From Charina bottae (Eukaryota > Chordata > Lepidosauria > Squamata > Charinaidae): DNA of 64,000 nt. Shown piece after piece: positions 54,563 to 64,000 of the stretch; the stretch's first letter is position 1; each line of letters opens with the position of its first letter. Both the position numbers and the translations under genes were made by a program. The stretch is from assembly GCA_023362775.1 (NCBI GenBank), contig JALMGJ010000002.1, positions 110,775,981-110,839,980 of the forward strand, given 5' to 3'. A model generated the notes under the pieces. It was given only the letters and a program-made list of their open reading frames with translations, made no database searches and was not told where the DNA came from.

Positions 54563-55697
54563 GTGGTCAGCATGGCTGCTGCAGGACTGACTAGTCTGCC
54601 TTTTGAGCGCTTAGATGGCACAAACTATCGGACCTGGTGTGTGAAGATAAAATCATTCTTTTTAAAAGAAGGCTTGTGGCGATATGTGGAAAACCCACCT
54701 CCAGCTGGTCCCATTTCTGAGGAAGTGCAATTGCATTTAGACCGTGCTTATGGCAATTTGATTCTGGGACTGGAATCATCTCAGTTACTGCATGTCAGCA
54801 ACCTAGACACTGCACATGGGTGCTGGGAAGCTCTTAAAGCCATTTATTCAAGACAAACCTCTGCTGCCATTGTTGGACTATCACGTCAGCTTTACAATTT
54901 AAAGCTGCAGCCGGGTGGGAATGTGATGACCCACCTCCATAAACTCAAGACTTTGTTTCTTGAACTTGCGAAGAGAGACATTGTGGTGCCAGATACTCAG
55001 AGAGCGTGCATCATATTGTCAAGTTTGGACAGCAGCTTTGATATGCTCATCGAGGCAACTCAGACGTTACGACCCCAGGACCTTACTGTGGATTATCTTA
55101 CAAACCGGCTCCAAGAGATACAGCAGGCCCGTGACCTAGAGAAGATGCAGGGTAAGCCATCTGTTGCTGTTCCTGAGACTTCTAAACAGCGTTTTCCTGC
55201 TGGAACAGAGTCTGCATGTGCTGTAAGAAGATGTTATCGGTGTAATTCTTCTCAGCATTTCCTGAAAGACTGTCCCCAGCCACCTCGCCCAGCGGGTAGT
55301 GCCAGTGGAAAAAGGTTTACTCGAAAGAAGGGGAAGCCACCTAGACAACGTACCCAAGTTTCTGCTCTGTTAACTGCTGTGAGTAAGCGATCTCCAGAGA
55401 CTTGGCTATTGGACTCGGCTTGCAGCCAAATCATTGTGAACAATGAACAATTATTGTTAACAAAATGCAAGCCTAAAATCCAACAGTTTGCTCTAGCTGA
55501 TGGATCCATGGCTGATGTGTCTTTTCAGGGTGAAGTATATATTCCTTGTTTGGGGATAAGTGTGCAAAAAGTGTTGTGTGTTCCTACACTTGATTTTTCC
55601 CTCCTCAGAGTTCCAGCCCTAATCACGTCTGGGTATACTGTTGTATTCAAGGGTACTGGATGTTCTATTGAAAAAGATGGAATTCCATGTGCTAGGG
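54563..55697 (+). pseudogene. Copia gag and protease region
   Basis: Open from ATG at 54563 up to the hAT insertion. Gag N-terminus (FERLDGTNYRTWCVKIKSFF) is the typical copia capsid start. The CCHC zinc knuckle is at residues 224-237 (C224, C227, H232, C237), followed by a basic stretch. The protease site reads WLLDSACS at 281-288; copia proteases usually have DSG, so Ala286 replaces the expected Gly. The native protein would form particles and process the polyprotein. Interrupted by the hAT copy, after which the frame would continue. Confidence 0.92.
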
Positions 55698-55987
55698 CAG
55701 AGCTTTCCAAACTGTGTGTCGGGACACGTTAGTGTGTCGGCTGCAGTGTCTGGGTGTGTCGCGGCTGCTGCTGCCTCCAAACCCTGCCAGGATTCTGCGC
55801 AGGTCCTAGTGCCTGCCTTGTGCCTTGCTGCCTCCAAACCTGCTGTGATTCCGCACAGGTCCTAGTGCCTGCCTTGCGCCCTTCTGTAAGAGTGTGTCAC
55901 AAAATGATGCCCTGCTGTAAGAGTGTGTCGCGAAATGATGCATGTCTAAAAAGTGTGTCACCAACATGAAAAGTTTGGAAAGCTCTG
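55698..55987. mobile_element. hAT MITE family X, copy 4, in copia
   Basis: 290 bp starting cagagctttccaaact and ending with its inverse; perfect 8-bp duplication tgctaggg (55690-55697 and 55988-55995). The interior has tgtgtcg repeats and a cctgccttg duplicate but no GCC minisatellite. Splits copia coding sequence. Confidence 0.94.
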
Positions 55988-55995
55988 TGCTAGGG

Positions 55996-56418
55996 GGAGA
56001 TTAGTGAATCAGTTGTATGAAATGCTTCCTAAGCAGGAGATTGTGGCTGGAAATTGTGTTTCCAACGTTCCCCCACATCATAAATGCATTCATTATTTTC
56101 ACAGAGTACTGGGACATCCCAGGTGGGGAAGTTTGTCCCAGATGGCCAAGGTGTATCCTGAGCTAAGGTCCAGAAAATATGAAGACTTTCTTGATTGTAC
56201 TGTGTGTAAACAATCTAAGATCAAGGCTGTGCCTGTTGCTAGGAAAAGTGACAGAGTGTCAACTAGACCATTTCAGTTGGTTCATGGAGACCTAGCTGGC
56301 CCCTATGCTCCAAGTGAAGGAGGGGCACGTTTCATGTTTCTTCTGGTAGATGACCATACTCGCTTTACGTTTTGTTATTTACTCAAGTCTAAAGCGGAAG
56401 CCTTTGCTCGCTTTTAGG
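55996..56418 (+). pseudogene. Copia integrase, N-terminal part
   Basis: HYFHRVLGHPRWGSLSQMA, then LDCTVCKQSK, gives the H-H-C-C zinc finger of integrase. HGDLAGPYAPSEGGARFMFLLVDDHTRF carries the first catalytic Asp. A TAG at about 56416 interrupts the frame; the next ORF continues it after 11 bases in the same frame. Confidence 0.9.
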
Positions 56419-56429
56419 AGTTTGTAGCA

Positions 56430-58814
56430 ATGGTGGAGGGAAACTATGGTTATCAAGTGGGTCAGTTTCAGTCTGATTGTGGTGGAGAGTTCCTAAGCCA
56501 TGAGTTCCAGAATTGGCTTCGTAGGAAAGGAATCTCCCATAGACTTGCCAATGTCGGTGTTCCAGCTGAGAATGGAATAGCAGAAAGGAAGATTGGTGTT
56601 GTTAATACCATTAAAAATAGCCTGATGTTAGATGCTCAGGTGCCATCCCATTTCTGGGGTGAGGCTACCATGACTGCAGTGTATCTAACTAACAGGTTGT
56701 GGAATTCATCTGTAAATGAAGTTCCTTACTTCCTTTTGTTTGGCAAGCGCCCTTCGCTGAAGTACCTGCGTGTCTTTGGAACATTTGCATATGTTCACAT
56801 CCCCAAGTCTCAGCGAAGGAAGAACCAACCAAAAGCACACTGCTTAAGGTTTGTTGGTTATTCATCAAGATCTAAGGGTTACCGTTTTTCTTCAGGCTAT
56901 GGTCAAGTGGTAATCTCCAGAAGTGCTAATTTTGAGCATCCTACTGGTTGGGAAAGGTTAAATGCTAGTTCAGAAGTGTTGTTGCAATCTAGTGTAACAC
57001 CTACTGTCCATGCTCCAGTAAATGGACAACAACCAGTCCAGATACCTTCTGTTCCCCAGTCTCCTAGTGTGGTGAAAAGGTCCCCTCAGGTGAAGGAAGA
57101 AGAAATTTCACCTGAGCAGGTTCAGGACCTGGAGGGGGAGTCAGGTAGTGAAAAGACAGAAGACAGTGATGAGGAAGGCGCAGTGGTCATTCCTCGTAGG
57201 TCCTCTCATTCCACAAAGGGTGTGAAGCCTGACAGGTTTGTGATTCAGCAGGTGAGAGTGTGTCAAATTACCTGTGAACCTCAGTCTTTTCAAGAGGTGT
57301 TGCTCCTGCCTGTTGAGGAGCAGGAGAAATGGAACACAGCTATGGATAATGAGTTTGAGGCTTTAGTGAGTCAAAAGGTGTTTGAAGTCACTGACCTGCC
57401 CCCATCCCAGAAAGCTGTAGGTTCCAGATGGGTATTCAGAAAGAAGCTTCTTCCTGATAATACAGTGCAGTACAAAGCCAGGCTTGTTGCCCAGGGATTT
57501 TCACAAGAAAGGTTTTTAAACTATGATCTCACTTATGCACCCACAGCTAGGCCAGAGTCTCTACGTATGGTACTTTCTCTGGCTGCACAGCGTGAAATGG
57601 TTGTCCATCATTTTGATGTTGACACAGCATATTTGAATGCAGATCTCCCTGAAACAGGGTACATGAAGCAGGCTCCTGGCTATACTTGTGACAATTCCCA
57701 GAAAGTCTACAGACTATGCAAGGCGCTTTATGGGTTAAAGCAGGCCAGTCGTTGTTGGCATCAGTGCTTGGACGCAGCTTTAACAGAACTGGGATTTAAA
57801 AAGTCACTTGCTGATCCCTGTGTGTACATAAGAGGTTCTGGAAGTAACTATACAGTACTTCTTACTTATGTGGATGATTTTTGCTTAGCAACTGGATCTG
57901 TACACCTTGTACAAGAATTTGCCAATCAGCTGAGGCAGTATTTTCAGCTGAAGGATTTGGGCAAACTTAAATATTATCTTGGTGTTGAAGTTTCTAGATC
58001 TCAGAGTGGTGAGTTTTATCTGAGTCAGAAGAGAAAAATTGATCAGTTGTTGGTTCAGCTTGACATGTCAGATGCAAAACCTACCAAAACCCCAATGGTT
58101 CTTGATTTCCTACAGAGTGACACGTGTGAGGAACCTTGCCCCCACCCTGATTCATATCACTCTGCTGTTGGTAGTTTACTTCACTTAACACAGTGGACAC
58201 GTCCTGACTTAGCTTACCCAGTTGGAGTGTTAAGTCGTAAGGTAGCCAAACCGTCTATGCGGGACTGGCAAGGATTGAAAAGAATCCTACGTTATCTCAA
58301 AGGCACAGCAAATTTCTGCCTTAAGGTGTCAGCTACTAAGCCTGAAATGCCTGTGATCTATGTTGATAGTTCCTTTGCAGAGGAGGGGGATAGAAAATCT
58401 GTGAGTGGTTTTCTGTGTCAGTTTGCTGGTTCTTCTGTTGCCTGGCGCTCCAGAAAGCAAACATCAGTGGCAATCTCCACCACGGAAGCAGAATACGCCG
58501 CCCTCAGTGAGGCAGTAAATGAACTACGCTGGTGTAATCAACTATTTCATGATCTAACTGTAAACATAAACTTGCCTTACACTGTATATGAAGATTCACA
58601 AGCATGTATTGGTCTTGCTCTGTCAGAAAATGTGAGAGGTCGCACAAAATATGTTGATGTAAAGTATAAGAATGCTAGACATGCTGTACAAGAAGGTTTC
58701 AAACAATTAGAATATTGTGCCTCAGAACAAAATGTGGCAGATGTGTTCACGAAAGCTTTGACCATTGAAAAACATGCAACCATGATCACAAAGCTAGGAC
58801 TTGAGCAAATATGA
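56430..58814 (+). CDS. Copia pol: integrase core, reverse transcriptase, RNase H
   Basis: 794 codons, open to the end. Asp16 (QSDCGGEF) and Glu52 (NGIAER) are the last two integrase catalytic residues with 35 residues between, as in DD35E. KRPSLKYLRVFG follows. An acidic linker (residues 220-250) leads to the RT: SRWVFRKKL, FDVDTAYLNADL (394-405), ALYGLKQAS (432-440) and LLTYVDDFCLA with YVDD at 480-483. RNase H has VIYVDSSFAE, KQTSVAISTTEAEYAAL and the final DVFTKAL. The ATG at 56430 is only the first Met after the nonsense codon, so this is the tail of a longer polyprotein and not a stand-alone gene. Confidence 0.94.
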   Translation: MVEGNYGYQVGQFQSDCGGEFLSHEFQNWLRRKGISHRLANVGVPAENGIAERKIGVVNTIKNSLMLDAQVPSHFWGEATMTAVYLTNRLWNSSVNEVPYFLLFGKRPSLKYLRVFGTFAYVHIPKSQRRKNQPKAHCLRFVGYSSRSKGYRFSSGYGQVVISRSANFEHPTGWERLNASSEVLLQSSVTPTVHAPVNGQQPVQIPSVPQSPSVVKRSPQVKEEEISPEQVQDLEGESGSEKTEDSDEEGAVVIPRRSSHSTKGVKPDRFVIQQVRVCQITCEPQSFQEVLLLPVEEQEKWNTAMDNEFEALVSQKVFEVTDLPPSQKAVGSRWVFRKKLLPDNTVQYKARLVAQGFSQERFLNYDLTYAPTARPESLRMVLSLAAQREMVVHHFDVDTAYLNADLPETGYMKQAPGYTCDNSQKVYRLCKALYGLKQASRCWHQCLDAALTELGFKKSLADPCVYIRGSGSNYTVLLTYVDDFCLATGSVHLVQEFANQLRQYFQLKDLGKLKYYLGVEVSRSQSGEFYLSQKRKIDQLLVQLDMSDAKPTKTPMVLDFLQSDTCEEPCPHPDSYHSAVGSLLHLTQWTRPDLAYPVGVLSRKVAKPSMRDWQGLKRILRYLKGTANFCLKVSATKPEMPVIYVDSSFAEEGDRKSVSGFLCQFAGSSVAWRSRKQTSVAISTTEAEYAALSEAVNELRWCNQLFHDLTVNINLPYTVYEDSQACIGLALSENVRGRTKYVDVKYKNARHAVQEGFKQLEYCASEQNVADVFTKALTIEKHATMITKLGLEQI

Positions 58815-58894
58815 TTTGTAATAAAATATATTGTGTCTCTGTGTTCCTGAAAAATGACAGTTTCCAATATTGCTACAGTGTGCCGAAAACAATT

Positions 58895-58903
58895 TGGGAG
58901 GGG
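58895..58903 (+). promoter_or_regulatory. Copia polypurine tract
   Basis: gggaggggt-type purine run immediately before the 3' LTR, the usual primer for plus-strand DNA synthesis. Confidence 0.7.
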
Positions 58904-58956
58904 TGTCAGGGTTTTCCTGTGAATCGCAAATTGTTTTCTATTCTTCTGTAGCATTC
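58904..58956 (+). repeat. Copia 3' LTR stub
   Basis: Only the first 53 bp of the LTR remain. They are followed by a short Bov-B-like tail and then unrelated DNA. The missing part means no target duplication can be read. Confidence 0.88.
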
Positions 58957-58982
58957 GTTCAGTCGGAAACGACTGAACGAAT
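58953..58982. repeat. Perfect 13-bp hairpin at the LTR break
   Basis: attcgttcagtcg, loop gaaa, cgactgaacgaat. The right half continues as (aac)n and equals the last bases of Bov-B, so it marks a tiny Bov-B or SINE tail with a fold-back copy at the point where the LTR was lost. Confidence 0.8.
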
Positions 58983-58995
58983 AAACAACAACAAC

Positions 58996-59858
58996 ATGTT
59001 TACTTTACTCAGAACAACTTTATTCATGCACTCAGAACATTCTGATCACACCTTATTTATTTACCTTTTTTAAAAAGCCATATCAGTAACTTAAATCATC
59101 CCCCTTAGATATAAACAGTATATGTGCTGTCTCATCTCAATGGTGGGAGAGTTATTACTTCAAAAGAGTATGGCAAGCAAATGGGAGGTGAAGATGCAGA
59201 TCCCCAGAGATGTACATGATAAAGTAGAAGGATGCCCAAAAGTCTCAATGCTATATAGCCGAGCAAACAAGGAGTCCTAATTAGTTAAAGAGACGGCTAT
59301 GTAAATCGGCCAAGAGAATCAATGAGGAAGGCAAATAGGTTTTAGACAACTAAGTCACTGAGCAGTGAAATGGTAGGAATTAATACTTTAAACCACACAA
59401 AATATTGAATTTCTTTGACATTCTTATTTCCCAAATACTCGCTAAAGAGCATGATCTTTGATAAATACACAAAATCTACATTTTCATTTAAGCTGCTGTA
59501 TAAATGTTAACGCCTTGCATTAGGATCATGAAAGTGCAAAGGAGGTCATTAGAAATGTCTTATATGTGGCTGTGAATGTGTTAAATGGTGTGTGTGTGTA
59601 TCTGTAATGAATTGCATAAAAAGCTGGACTGGATAATCACTACTTCTGTAGAAGGAGTTAGGGTGCTCTGTAGCCTCACAACAGCAGTTGTTGTTTTTTT
59701 TAATCTCAAGCTGAACAGCATTTTTTTCAGTTTCTTGCTTCCTGGAAAGAATCCAAGCTCCTTTCCAGCTTTTACCATCTTTAGTCTGAACACTTAAGCA
59801 GAGCAAAATGTCAATCACGTCAATCATTTGTTAAATCAGTAGATATATTCTTAGGTTC
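58996..59858. other. Unclassified DNA
   Basis: AT-rich, no recognised feature. Confidence 0.4.
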
Positions 59859-59866
59859 TTGTAGAG

Positions 59867-60282
59867 CAGAGCTTTCCAAACTGTATGTCGCGACACAAAA
59901 GTGTGTCACCACACACAGCGTGGTGTGTCGCCACACCACCCGGAAGCAGCGGCGCGTGCATGCATGGCAGCCGCCATGCACGCGCGAGCCACCGCACGCC
60001 CCCCGCGCCGCCGCACGCCCCCCGTGCCGCCACGCGCCCCCCGCGCCGCCGCACGCCCCCCGCACCGCCGCACGCCCCCCGCGCCGCCGCACGCCCCCTG
60101 CGCCGCTGCACGCCCCCCCTGCTGCCACCGCGCGTGCGCGCACCGCCGCACGCCCCCCCACGCTGTCACCATACGCATGCGCCACCGCATGCCCCCCCGC
60201 GCCGTCACTGTGCGCGCGCACCGCTGCACGCCCCGCCGCTGCCACTGGTGTGTCGCCAGCAGCAGCACTTTGAAAAGCCCTG
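59867..60282. mobile_element. hAT MITE family X, copy 5
   Basis: 416 bp with ends cagagctttccaaact and reversed right cagggcttttcaaagt, and a perfect 8-bp duplication ttgtagag (59859-59866 and 60283-60290). The core is a tandem array of about 19-bp units like gcgccgccgcacgcccccc (about 59990-60230). Same orientation as copy 1. No coding content. Confidence 0.93.
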
Positions 60283-60290
60283 TTGTAGAG

Positions 60291-60494
60291 GTTTGTAATG
60301 CACACAAGAATTTCAGTTCCAGAAGATGTGTGTGGATTAGCCTGGATCTGAGCTCAGTGCAAAGGAGAAAGTTGGAATGGAATTCAGGCCTGAAAAAACT
60401 TCACTAAATAAGTTACCACTGTCAGTTAGTGTGAAATGCTAAATACCAAAGTAAATTACCCACAGTCAGTCTCCTTTTTTGAGACACTAACCAG
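60291..60494. other. Unclassified DNA
   Basis: Spacer with no recognised feature. Confidence 0.35.
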
Positions 60495-60503
60495 TTTAAT
60501 AAA

Positions 60504-60863
60504 GTGGCTAAAGCAGTGCTTGGATACAATCCAAAAAATGATAGAATGATCTCAATTCGAATTCAGGGTAAGCCATTTAACATCACAGTGATCCAAATAT
60601 ATGCCCCAACCAAAGATGCTGAAGAAGAAGAAGTAGATCAGTTCTATGAGGATCTGCAGCACCTACTGGATAATACACCAAAAAGAGATATTATTTTCAT
60701 TACAGGAGACTGGAATGCTATGGTGGGTAGTCAAACAACACCTGGAATTACAGGTAAGCATGGTCTGGAAGAACAAAATGAAGCAGGATATAGGCTGATA
60801 GAATTTTGCCAAGACAACTTACTGTGCATAACAAACACTCTCTTCCAACAACCTAAAAGATGA
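60504..60863 (+). pseudogene. Bov-B endonuclease fragment
   Basis: 119 codons with VLGYNPKNDRMISIRIQGKP, IFITGDWNAMVGSQ and FCQDNLLCITNTLFQQPKR, then a TGA. The native protein continues in the same frame through LYTWTSPDSRHRNQIDYI, so a nonsense mutation is the break. The N-terminal catalytic motifs are missing through 5' truncation. Confidence 0.9.
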
Positions 60864-61084
60864 CTTTATACATGGACTTCACCAGATAGTCGACACCGAA
60901 ATCAGATTGACTACATCCTTTGCAGCCAAAGGTGGCGGACATCTATACAGTCAGTAAAAACAAGACCTGGAGCTGACTGTAGTTCAGATCACGAACTTCT
61001 TATTGCAAAATTTAGAATCAGACTAAAGGGAAGACCCACAGATCAGTTAGATATGAGCTCACTAATATTCCTAAGGAATATGCA

Positions 61085-62618
61085 GTGGAGGTGAAGAATA
61101 GATTTAAGAGACTAGATTTAGTAGATAGGGTCCCAGAAGAACTATGGACAGAAGTTCGCAACATTGTTCAGGAGGTGGCAACAAAAAACATCCCAAAGAA
61201 AAAGAAAACCAAGAAGGCAAGATGGCTGTCTGATGAGACAGTGGAAGTAGCCCAAGAAAGAAGGAAAGCAAAAGGCAACAGTGATAGGGGGAGATATGCC
61301 CAATTAAATGCAAAATTCCAGAGGTTAGCCAGAAGAGATAAGGAATTATTTTTAAACAAGCAATGTGCGGAAGTGGAAGAAGACAATAGAATAGGAAGGA
61401 CAAGAGACCTCTTCCAGAAAATTAGAAACATCGGAGGTAAATTCCAGGCAAAAATGGGTATGATCAAAAACAAAGATGGTAAGGACCTAACAGAAACAGA
61501 AGAGATCAAGAAAAGGTGGCAAGAATATACGGAAGATCTGTATAGGAAGGATAATAATATTGGAGATAGCTTTGATGGTGTGGTCAGTGAGTTAGAGCCA
61601 GACATCCTGAAGAGTGAGGTTGAATGGGCCTTAAGAAGAATTGCTAATAACAAGGCAGCAGGAGACGACGGTATCCCAGCTGAACTGTTTAAAATCTTGC
61701 AAGATGATGCTGTCAGGGTGATGCATGCCATATGCCAGCAAATTTGGAAAACACAAGAATGGTCATCAGATTGGAAAAAATCAACTTATATCCCCATACC
61801 AAAAAAGGGAAGCACTAAAGAATGTTCAAACTATCGAACAGTGGCACTTATTTCACATGCCAGTAAGGTAATGCTCAAGATCTTGCAAGGTAGACTCCAG
61901 CAATTCATGGAGCGAGAATTGCCAGATGTACAAGCTGGGTTTAGAAAAGGCAGAGGAACTAGAGACCAAATTGCCAATATCCGCTGGATAATGGAGAAAG
62001 CCAGGGAGTTTCAGAAAAACATCTATTTCTGTTTTATTGACTATTCTAAAGCCTTTGACTGTGTGGATCATAACAAATTGTGGCAAGTTCTTGGTGGTAT
62101 GGGGATACCAAGTCATCTTGTCTGCCTCCTGAGGAATCTGTATAACGACCAAGTAGCAACGGTAAGAACAGAGCACGGAACAACGGACTGGTTTAATATT
62201 GGGAAAGGAGTACGGCAGGGTTGTATACTCTCACCCTACCTATTCAACCTGTACGCAGAACACATCATGCGACATGCTGGGCTTGAGGAATCCAAGGCTG
62301 GAGTTAAAATCACTGGAAGAAACATTAACAATCTCAGATATGCAGATGATACCACTTTGATGGCTGAAAGTGAGGAGGAGCTGAGGAGCCTTATGACGAA
62401 GGTGAAAGAAGAAAGTGCAAAAGCTGGGTTGCAGTTAAACCTCAAAAAAACCAAGATTATGGCAACCAGCTTGATTGATAACTGGCAAATAGAGGGAGAA
62501 GACGTGGAGGCAGTGACAGACTTTGTATTTCTAGGCGCAAAGGTTACTGCAGACGCTGACTGCAGCCAGGAAATCAGAAGACGTCTACTTCTTGGGAGGA
62601 GAGCAATGGCAAATCTTT
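61085..62618 (+). pseudogene. Bov-B reverse transcriptase fragment
   Basis: Open from the ATG at 61085 for about 510 codons of Bov-B sequence. It has IPKKGSTKECSNYRTVALIS, CFIDYSKAFDCVDHNK, GVRQGCILSP and NLRYADDTTLMAES (catalytic YADD), ending at LLLGRRAMANL, after which the frame runs into L1-like DNA. A frameshift near 61030 separates it from the endonuclease side. The RT core looks complete, the C-terminal domain is absent. Confidence 0.92.
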
Positions 62619-62619
62619 T

Positions 62620-64000
62620 TGTCATTTTTTTTTTTTATTATTTTATTTTTGTTATTATTATTTCTTTACTCTTTTTTTTTTTATTAAATTTTATTAAGTT
62701 TTACAATACATAATAAAATTTAAAGTAGAAAAAAGAAATAGAAACAGAAATACAAAATAAGAAAAAGATAAAGAAAAAGTGAAGTCAAGAAATAATAAGC
62801 AAAGAAAATATAGAAAATAGATGTCCTCCAATCTATCTTTGAACTTAAAGTACAACAATTAATTTTAAATGTTAGTCCTTCATACAGTATACAGGAACTT
62901 TTCTTTGTCATATGCCTTTTGATTTCTTTAATCCAATCTTCTAACCTTCATCTTACTGTCTCCCAATAATCCATCTTTGGCTTCCACTCCTTGAAGTAGT
63001 AGTTAAATGTTGAATGTTCATTACTACATATTTATATCTTCAATAAAGACCAATTAGTATAACAAATAAAAGCCTTATTTACTTCTAATAAACTACAATA
63101 TATTCTATTCATATTATGACTCATAACCTAACATGTTATGTAACTTAATACATAATTTAGCAATTCTTATAGTGTTCATACATATATATTTCTATAATTT
63201 AATTCTAATATATATATATATCTCCATAAAAAAGGAATTCTTGAATCTCAATTATCCATCTGTAATTTCCATTCCTTGTAGTAGTGTCCATTTAAACTAA
63301 ATGCATAATCTATCATATCACTTAACCTAATAGCTAATATATCAATTCTTATAATATTCATACAATACATATTGATATATATCATCCTGTAGTAACCATC
63401 ATTCTAATTCCATCATATCATTATCTTCTCATAAATATATCTCTAAGGAAAACAATATTCTATAATATCAACTTGTGTTTGTATTTAGCATCTTACATTT
63501 AGAATATCACTTTTTATATATCCATACAATTTCTCATAACAATTCAAGTCCATATTTTCATTAGCCTTTATATCCATACAGTTTCTCATATCTTCTGCTT
63601 AGGTTATGCCAAAATCACAATACACTGTGGGAGATTCGCAATATACAGCCTGCTCTTTTCTATATCTCATATAGAATATCAGAGCAACCTTCTCTCCCTT
63701 TCCACATATTTCACAACATCCATCCAACTGTGCACCCATATTTTCACTCTGTCTCCACTGCCACAACATATCTATACCAAGATTGTAGTGTAAAGCCTTC
63801 AGAATGTTCTTCTGAACTAATATACTCAAAATTTCCTCCTTCTGTTTCTCCTCCACTTGAAAAACATTTTTCCTTTCTGTCTCCGTTTCTGTTCTCTGTT
63901 CTTTCTCTCTGTTTTGCAGAGTTACGAACAGTAATTCCAACGACCTTTGAATATTTGAAAAAGCCTCAGTAATCTCTCTTCTGAGCTCCTCAGGTACAAG
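62620..64000 (-). mobile_element. L1-related sequence, runs off the window
   Basis: The left part has T-runs, then an A-rich tail (ttttacaatacataata at about 62700) like the L1 3' UTR at 33280. The minus strand at about 62940-63010 reads NYYFKEWKPKMDYWETVR, matching the YLKEWKPLVDY end of L1 ORF2 at 34.9 kb. The middle (63060-63600) is AT-rich with short repeats such as tatccatacaatttctcat. 63599-64000 (minus) carries an ORF1-like coiled-coil frame. This looks like an L1 with internal loss or two joined pieces. Confidence 0.65.
63599..63940 (-). pseudogene. Possible L1 ORF1-like coiled-coil fragment
   Basis: 113 codons; the first 40 are charged and heptad-like (LQNREKEQRTETETERKNVFQVEEKQKEEIL), as in L1 ORF1p coiled coils. 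The same frame is open leftwards to the window edge (EELRREITEAFSNIQRSLE). The later half (CCEICGKGEKVALIFYMRYRK) is not recognised. The assignment is weak. Confidence 0.4.

Larger units (their letters stand above)
53824..58956 (+). mobile_element. Ty1/copia LTR retrotransposon
   Basis: A 5.1-kb element with 5' LTR, primer site, gag-protease, integrase, RT and RNase H in the order integrase before RT, which defines copia against gypsy. The 3' LTR is cut after 53 bp. A hAT copy (55698-55987) and one nonsense codon (56416) interrupt the frame. Copia elements are scarce in amniotes, so a nearly complete one is notable. Confidence 0.95.
60495..62618 (+). mobile_element. Bov-B LINE, 5'-truncated, 3' part lost
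   Basis: The plus strand is colinear with the Bov-B at 9998, beginning in the endonuclease and running through RT, and stops abruptly after AMANL at about 62617, where L1-like sequence begins. Less decayed than the copy at 42.7 kb and more than the one at 9998. Confidence 0.93.

Noticed and set aside
55619..55969. Short frames covering the hAT copy inside copia as an extra gene.
   Set aside because: They span the transposon ends and duplicate; the underlying gene is the copia polyprotein.
59820..60407. Open frames over the hAT copy at 59867.
   Set aside because: Same composition effect; the frames cross the target duplication.

Overview
The window looks like an intergenic or intronic stretch of a squamate reptile genome (lizard or snake). 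I found no convincing host exon, no rRNA or tRNA gene, no CRISPR array and nothing bacterial. The squamate call rests on repeat content: full-length and partial Bov-B (RTE) LINEs, a Sauria-type tRNA SINE with a Bov-B-like tail, a second tRNA-derived SINE family, CR1/L2 LINEs, a two-ORF LINE that looks Vingi-like, L1 remnants, several Penelope-like elements (PLEs), a Ty1/copia element and many non-autonomous hAT elements. The species cannot be named from sequence alone.

Layout. 0-9 kb: a tRNA SINE (377-710), an eroded L2 LINE (about 1560-2870), a truncated SINE with a 26-bp flanking repeat (5513-5644), the GC-rich 5' part of an L2 LINE (about 6545-8095) and a hAT MITE (8621-8926). 10-13.2 kb: full-length Bov-B on the minus strand (9998-13202), with two lesions in its reading frame. 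14.9 kb: a 203-bp PLE end with inverted arms. 16.4-17.1 kb: L2 3' end. 17.45 kb: first of five copies of one hAT MITE family. 18.3-23.9 kb: a full-length LINE (18316-23883) with both ORFs open and a perfect 12-bp target duplication. 24-28 kb: mostly unclassified DNA. 28.7-32.4 kb: PLE ends of three families, one of them split by a solo LTR.

32.9-35.2 kb is a nested nest: a SINE beside an L1 3' end, a Bov-B 3' end inside the L1, and inside that a 1075-bp PLE insertion that is an essentially perfect palindrome (two 513-bp arms, 11-bp spacer). 36.9 kb: SINE with intact pol III boxes. 38.6 kb: the largest hAT copy, filled with a GC-rich minisatellite. 39.8-41.8 kb: PLE with RT and GIY-YIG relics. 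42.7-46.7 kb: an old Bov-B broken by a hAT copy, a solo LTR and an inverted PLE end. 47.9-50.9 kb: a 3-kb hAT-like element with a CpG-rich, inverted and duplicated cargo. 53.8-59.0 kb: a Ty1/copia element with 5' LTR, half-tRNA-type primer site, gag-pol and a cut-off 3' LTR, interrupted by a hAT copy. 59.9 kb: another hAT copy. 60.5-62.6 kb: truncated Bov-B. 62.6-64 kb: L1-related sequence.

Nothing here works as a host operon or pathway. The genes are retroelement polymerases acting on their own RNAs, and the MITEs and SINEs depend on enzymes supplied from elsewhere (hAT transposase; RTE or L1 reverse transcriptase). Target-site duplications could be read for most insertions, so the order of insertion can be worked out. 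The most unusual signals are the recurrent inverted PLE termini carrying hammerhead-ribozyme-like cores, the five-member hAT family with expanding internal minisatellites, the intact two-ORF LINE and the copia element.
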